A stretch of DNA of 64,000 nt from Sporosarcina ureae (GTDB lineage Bacteria; Bacillota; Bacilli; Bacillales_A; Planococcaceae): positions 2,558,001-2,622,000 of the forward strand of contig NZ_CP015207.1 in NCBI RefSeq assembly GCF_002101375.1. The letters run 5' to 3'. The position numbers and the translations under genes are program-made. Positions within the stretch are counted from its first letter, which is position 1, and the number at the start of each line of letters is the position of its first letter. A model generated the notes under the pieces. It was given only the letters and a program-made list of their open reading frames with translations, did not search any database and was not told where the DNA came from. Of the stretch, positions 62,897 to 64,000 are shown in pieces.

Positions 62897-64000
62897 ATGT
62901 ACTGTCCGAAATGTGGTCATAAACATACAGAAGAAGCGAACTTTTGTGGGGGTTGTGGCAAAGCGATGCACAAATCGCGCAATACGAAACCTATTTTCGC
63001 CATGATCTTGGCATTGTGGATCGGTGGGATTAGCTATGGCTATGCGACAGATTGGAGTTTTCGCTGGCCGACAGAAACGATTGCCTCCATTCAAACAGAA
63101 GAGGACAGTCAAGTTGAAAAGAAGTTGAAGATTAAAAAGGCACCTACCGTTGCGAATGAAACAAAGAAGCAGGCTAAAGATAAAACAGAACTCATTCAAG
63201 AATCGTTACCGAGTGTTTTTACGATTGATACGAGAGAGGGTTCGGGGTCAGGTTTTCTTTACAAAGCAGGCGGCTATATAGTAACGAATGCACACGTAGT
63301 GGCAGGCTATACCGATGTAGTGGTAAGAAATTCGATAGGAAAGGATTTTGCTGGTACTGTCATTGGAATTTCAGATCGTTATGATATCGCGCTGATCAAA
63401 TCAGAAGCGAACAAACATGTGCAACCATTTGTGACTGAGACAAAAGAGACGCCGATCGGTACGGAAGTCATTGCGCTTGGGAGTCCAAAAGGTCTTGAGA
63501 ACACAGCGTCTATTGGCTATTTAACCGGATTGAATCGTGACATGGAAATGGACTTCATTTATGAAAAAATCTATCAAATTGATGCACAAATCGATCACGG
63601 CAGCAGTGGCGGTCCATTGCTCGATGCAACTACCGGCAAAGTTATTGGTATTAACTCCTTACTATATAAAGACAATACCGTATTCGGATTTTCCATTCCG
63701 ATGCATAGTATGCAGAAACAGGTTGACGACTGGATTAACGAGCCAATGAGCAATAAAGCGGTGGCTGCGTTATTCAACGTCTACGATGATTATGTACCAG
63801 AGTCGTATCAAAATTCGGATGATACCTCGTTTGACTATGAGGGGTATGACGATTCAGAAGAAGAGCCAGATCCGGAAGAGTATGTGGATGATACGGAAGT
63901 AGCGGATGAACAGGTAGAGTATTTCATTCATGATTTCAGTAGCCAATATGAAGAGGCTATCGATTATAATGATTATGAGTATATAGCACCCTATATTGCA
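62897..64000 (+). CDS. zinc-ribbon, membrane-anchored trypsin/HtrA-like serine protease (partial)
   Basis: 368 codons are inside the window and the frame is open at the right edge. N-terminal zinc ribbon (MYCPKCGHKH and FCGGCG), a membrane segment at about residues 33-50 (PIFAMILALWIGGISYGYA), a charged linker, and a trypsin-like domain with His in VTNAHVVAG, Asp in SDRYDIALIKS and Ser in DHGSSGGPLLD. After the protease comes a very acidic region (SEEEPDPEEYVDD). No PDZ domain has appeared by the edge. GAGGGGG precedes the ATG. It probably acts on the outer side of the membrane. Confidence 0.9.
   Translation, partial: MYCPKCGHKHTEEANFCGGCGKAMHKSRNTKPIFAMILALWIGGISYGYATDWSFRWPTETIASIQTEEDSQVEKKLKIKKAPTVANETKKQAKDKTELIQESLPSVFTIDTREGSGSGFLYKAGGYIVTNAHVVAGYTDVVVRNSIGKDFAGTVIGISDRYDIALIKSEANKHVQPFVTETKETPIGTEVIALGSPKGLENTASIGYLTGLNRDMEMDFIYEKIYQIDAQIDHGSSGGPLLDATTGKVIGINSLLYKDNTVFGFSIPMHSMQKQVDDWINEPMSNKAVAALFNVYDDYVPESYQNSDDTSFDYEGYDDSEEEPDPEEYVDDTEVADEQVEYFIHDFSSQYEEAIDYNDYEYIAPYIA

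Noticed and set aside
62719..62922. 67-codon frame starting with TTG before the protease gene
   Set aside because: Weak start, overlap with the well-supported protease start at 62897, and no recognisable protein features.

Overview
The window looks like chromosomal DNA of a low-GC Gram-positive spore-former of the Bacillales. Gene content and protein style suggest a Sporosarcina-like member of the Planococcaceae; this is inferred from protein resemblance, as no rRNA or other taxonomic marker is present. Shine-Dalgarno sequences are strong (AGGAGG type). TTG and GTG starts are frequent and are often decided by the position of the ribosome site. No tRNA, rRNA, CRISPR array or prophage was seen.

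Layout. (1) 1-6.9 kb: the end of a capsule or exopolysaccharide locus with a CapF tail, CapG-type epimerase, Wzy-like polymerase, two glycosyltransferases and a Wzx-like flippase, AT-richer than the rest. (2) 7-18.2 kb: alcohol and semialdehyde metabolism. It holds a zinc alcohol dehydrogenase, a methylmalonate/malonate-semialdehyde dehydrogenase with an iron alcohol dehydrogenase and an NtrC-like regulator whose AAA+ domain is degenerate, and a TetR gene divergent from a 3-hydroxyacid dehydrogenase, a second semialdehyde dehydrogenase and a GntP permease. (3) 18.2-19.7 kb: a REP-associated tyrosine transposase (RAYT) flanked in inverted orientation by its putative repeats, one side being a tandem array of twelve and a half 50-bp units. 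(4) 19.7-31.4 kb: lysine-riboswitch dapA, a GrpE-like gene with a TPR membrane protein, a TcaA/YvbJ-like protein, a subtilase, a TPP-riboswitch ThiXYZ-type ABC transporter, and a cobalamin-riboswitch gene for an exported transcobalamin-like protein. (5) 31.4-42 kb: TetR plus YhgE/Pip-like membrane protein, a GRAM-like protein, and the complete ribose operon rbsRKDACB. (6) 42.4-55.7 kb: a cluster that reads as uptake and degradation of N-carbamoyl-beta-alanine or related amides through beta-alanine and malonate semialdehyde to acetyl-CoA, with alanine dehydrogenase recycling pyruvate and a PucR regulator. (7) 55.8-64 kb: an exported glucosaminidase, a thioredoxin-reductase-like flavoprotein, a PfkB sugar kinase, a FUSC-type membrane protein, and the start of a zinc-ribbon, membrane-anchored HtrA-like protease running off the window.

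The most unusual signal is non-coding. Four intergenic arrays (near 35.76, 42.02, 59.75 and 62.00 kb) share a GCTC(T/A)AT box repeated at almost exactly 21 bp. One array has 21 boxes with no indel over 420 bp. Twenty-one bp is two helical turns, so every box would lie on the same face of the DNA. The spacing also opens spurious reading frames, which I do not accept as genes. A second striking element is the RAYT with its 50-bp tandem array and two dispersed copies at 8.5 and 18.2 kb.
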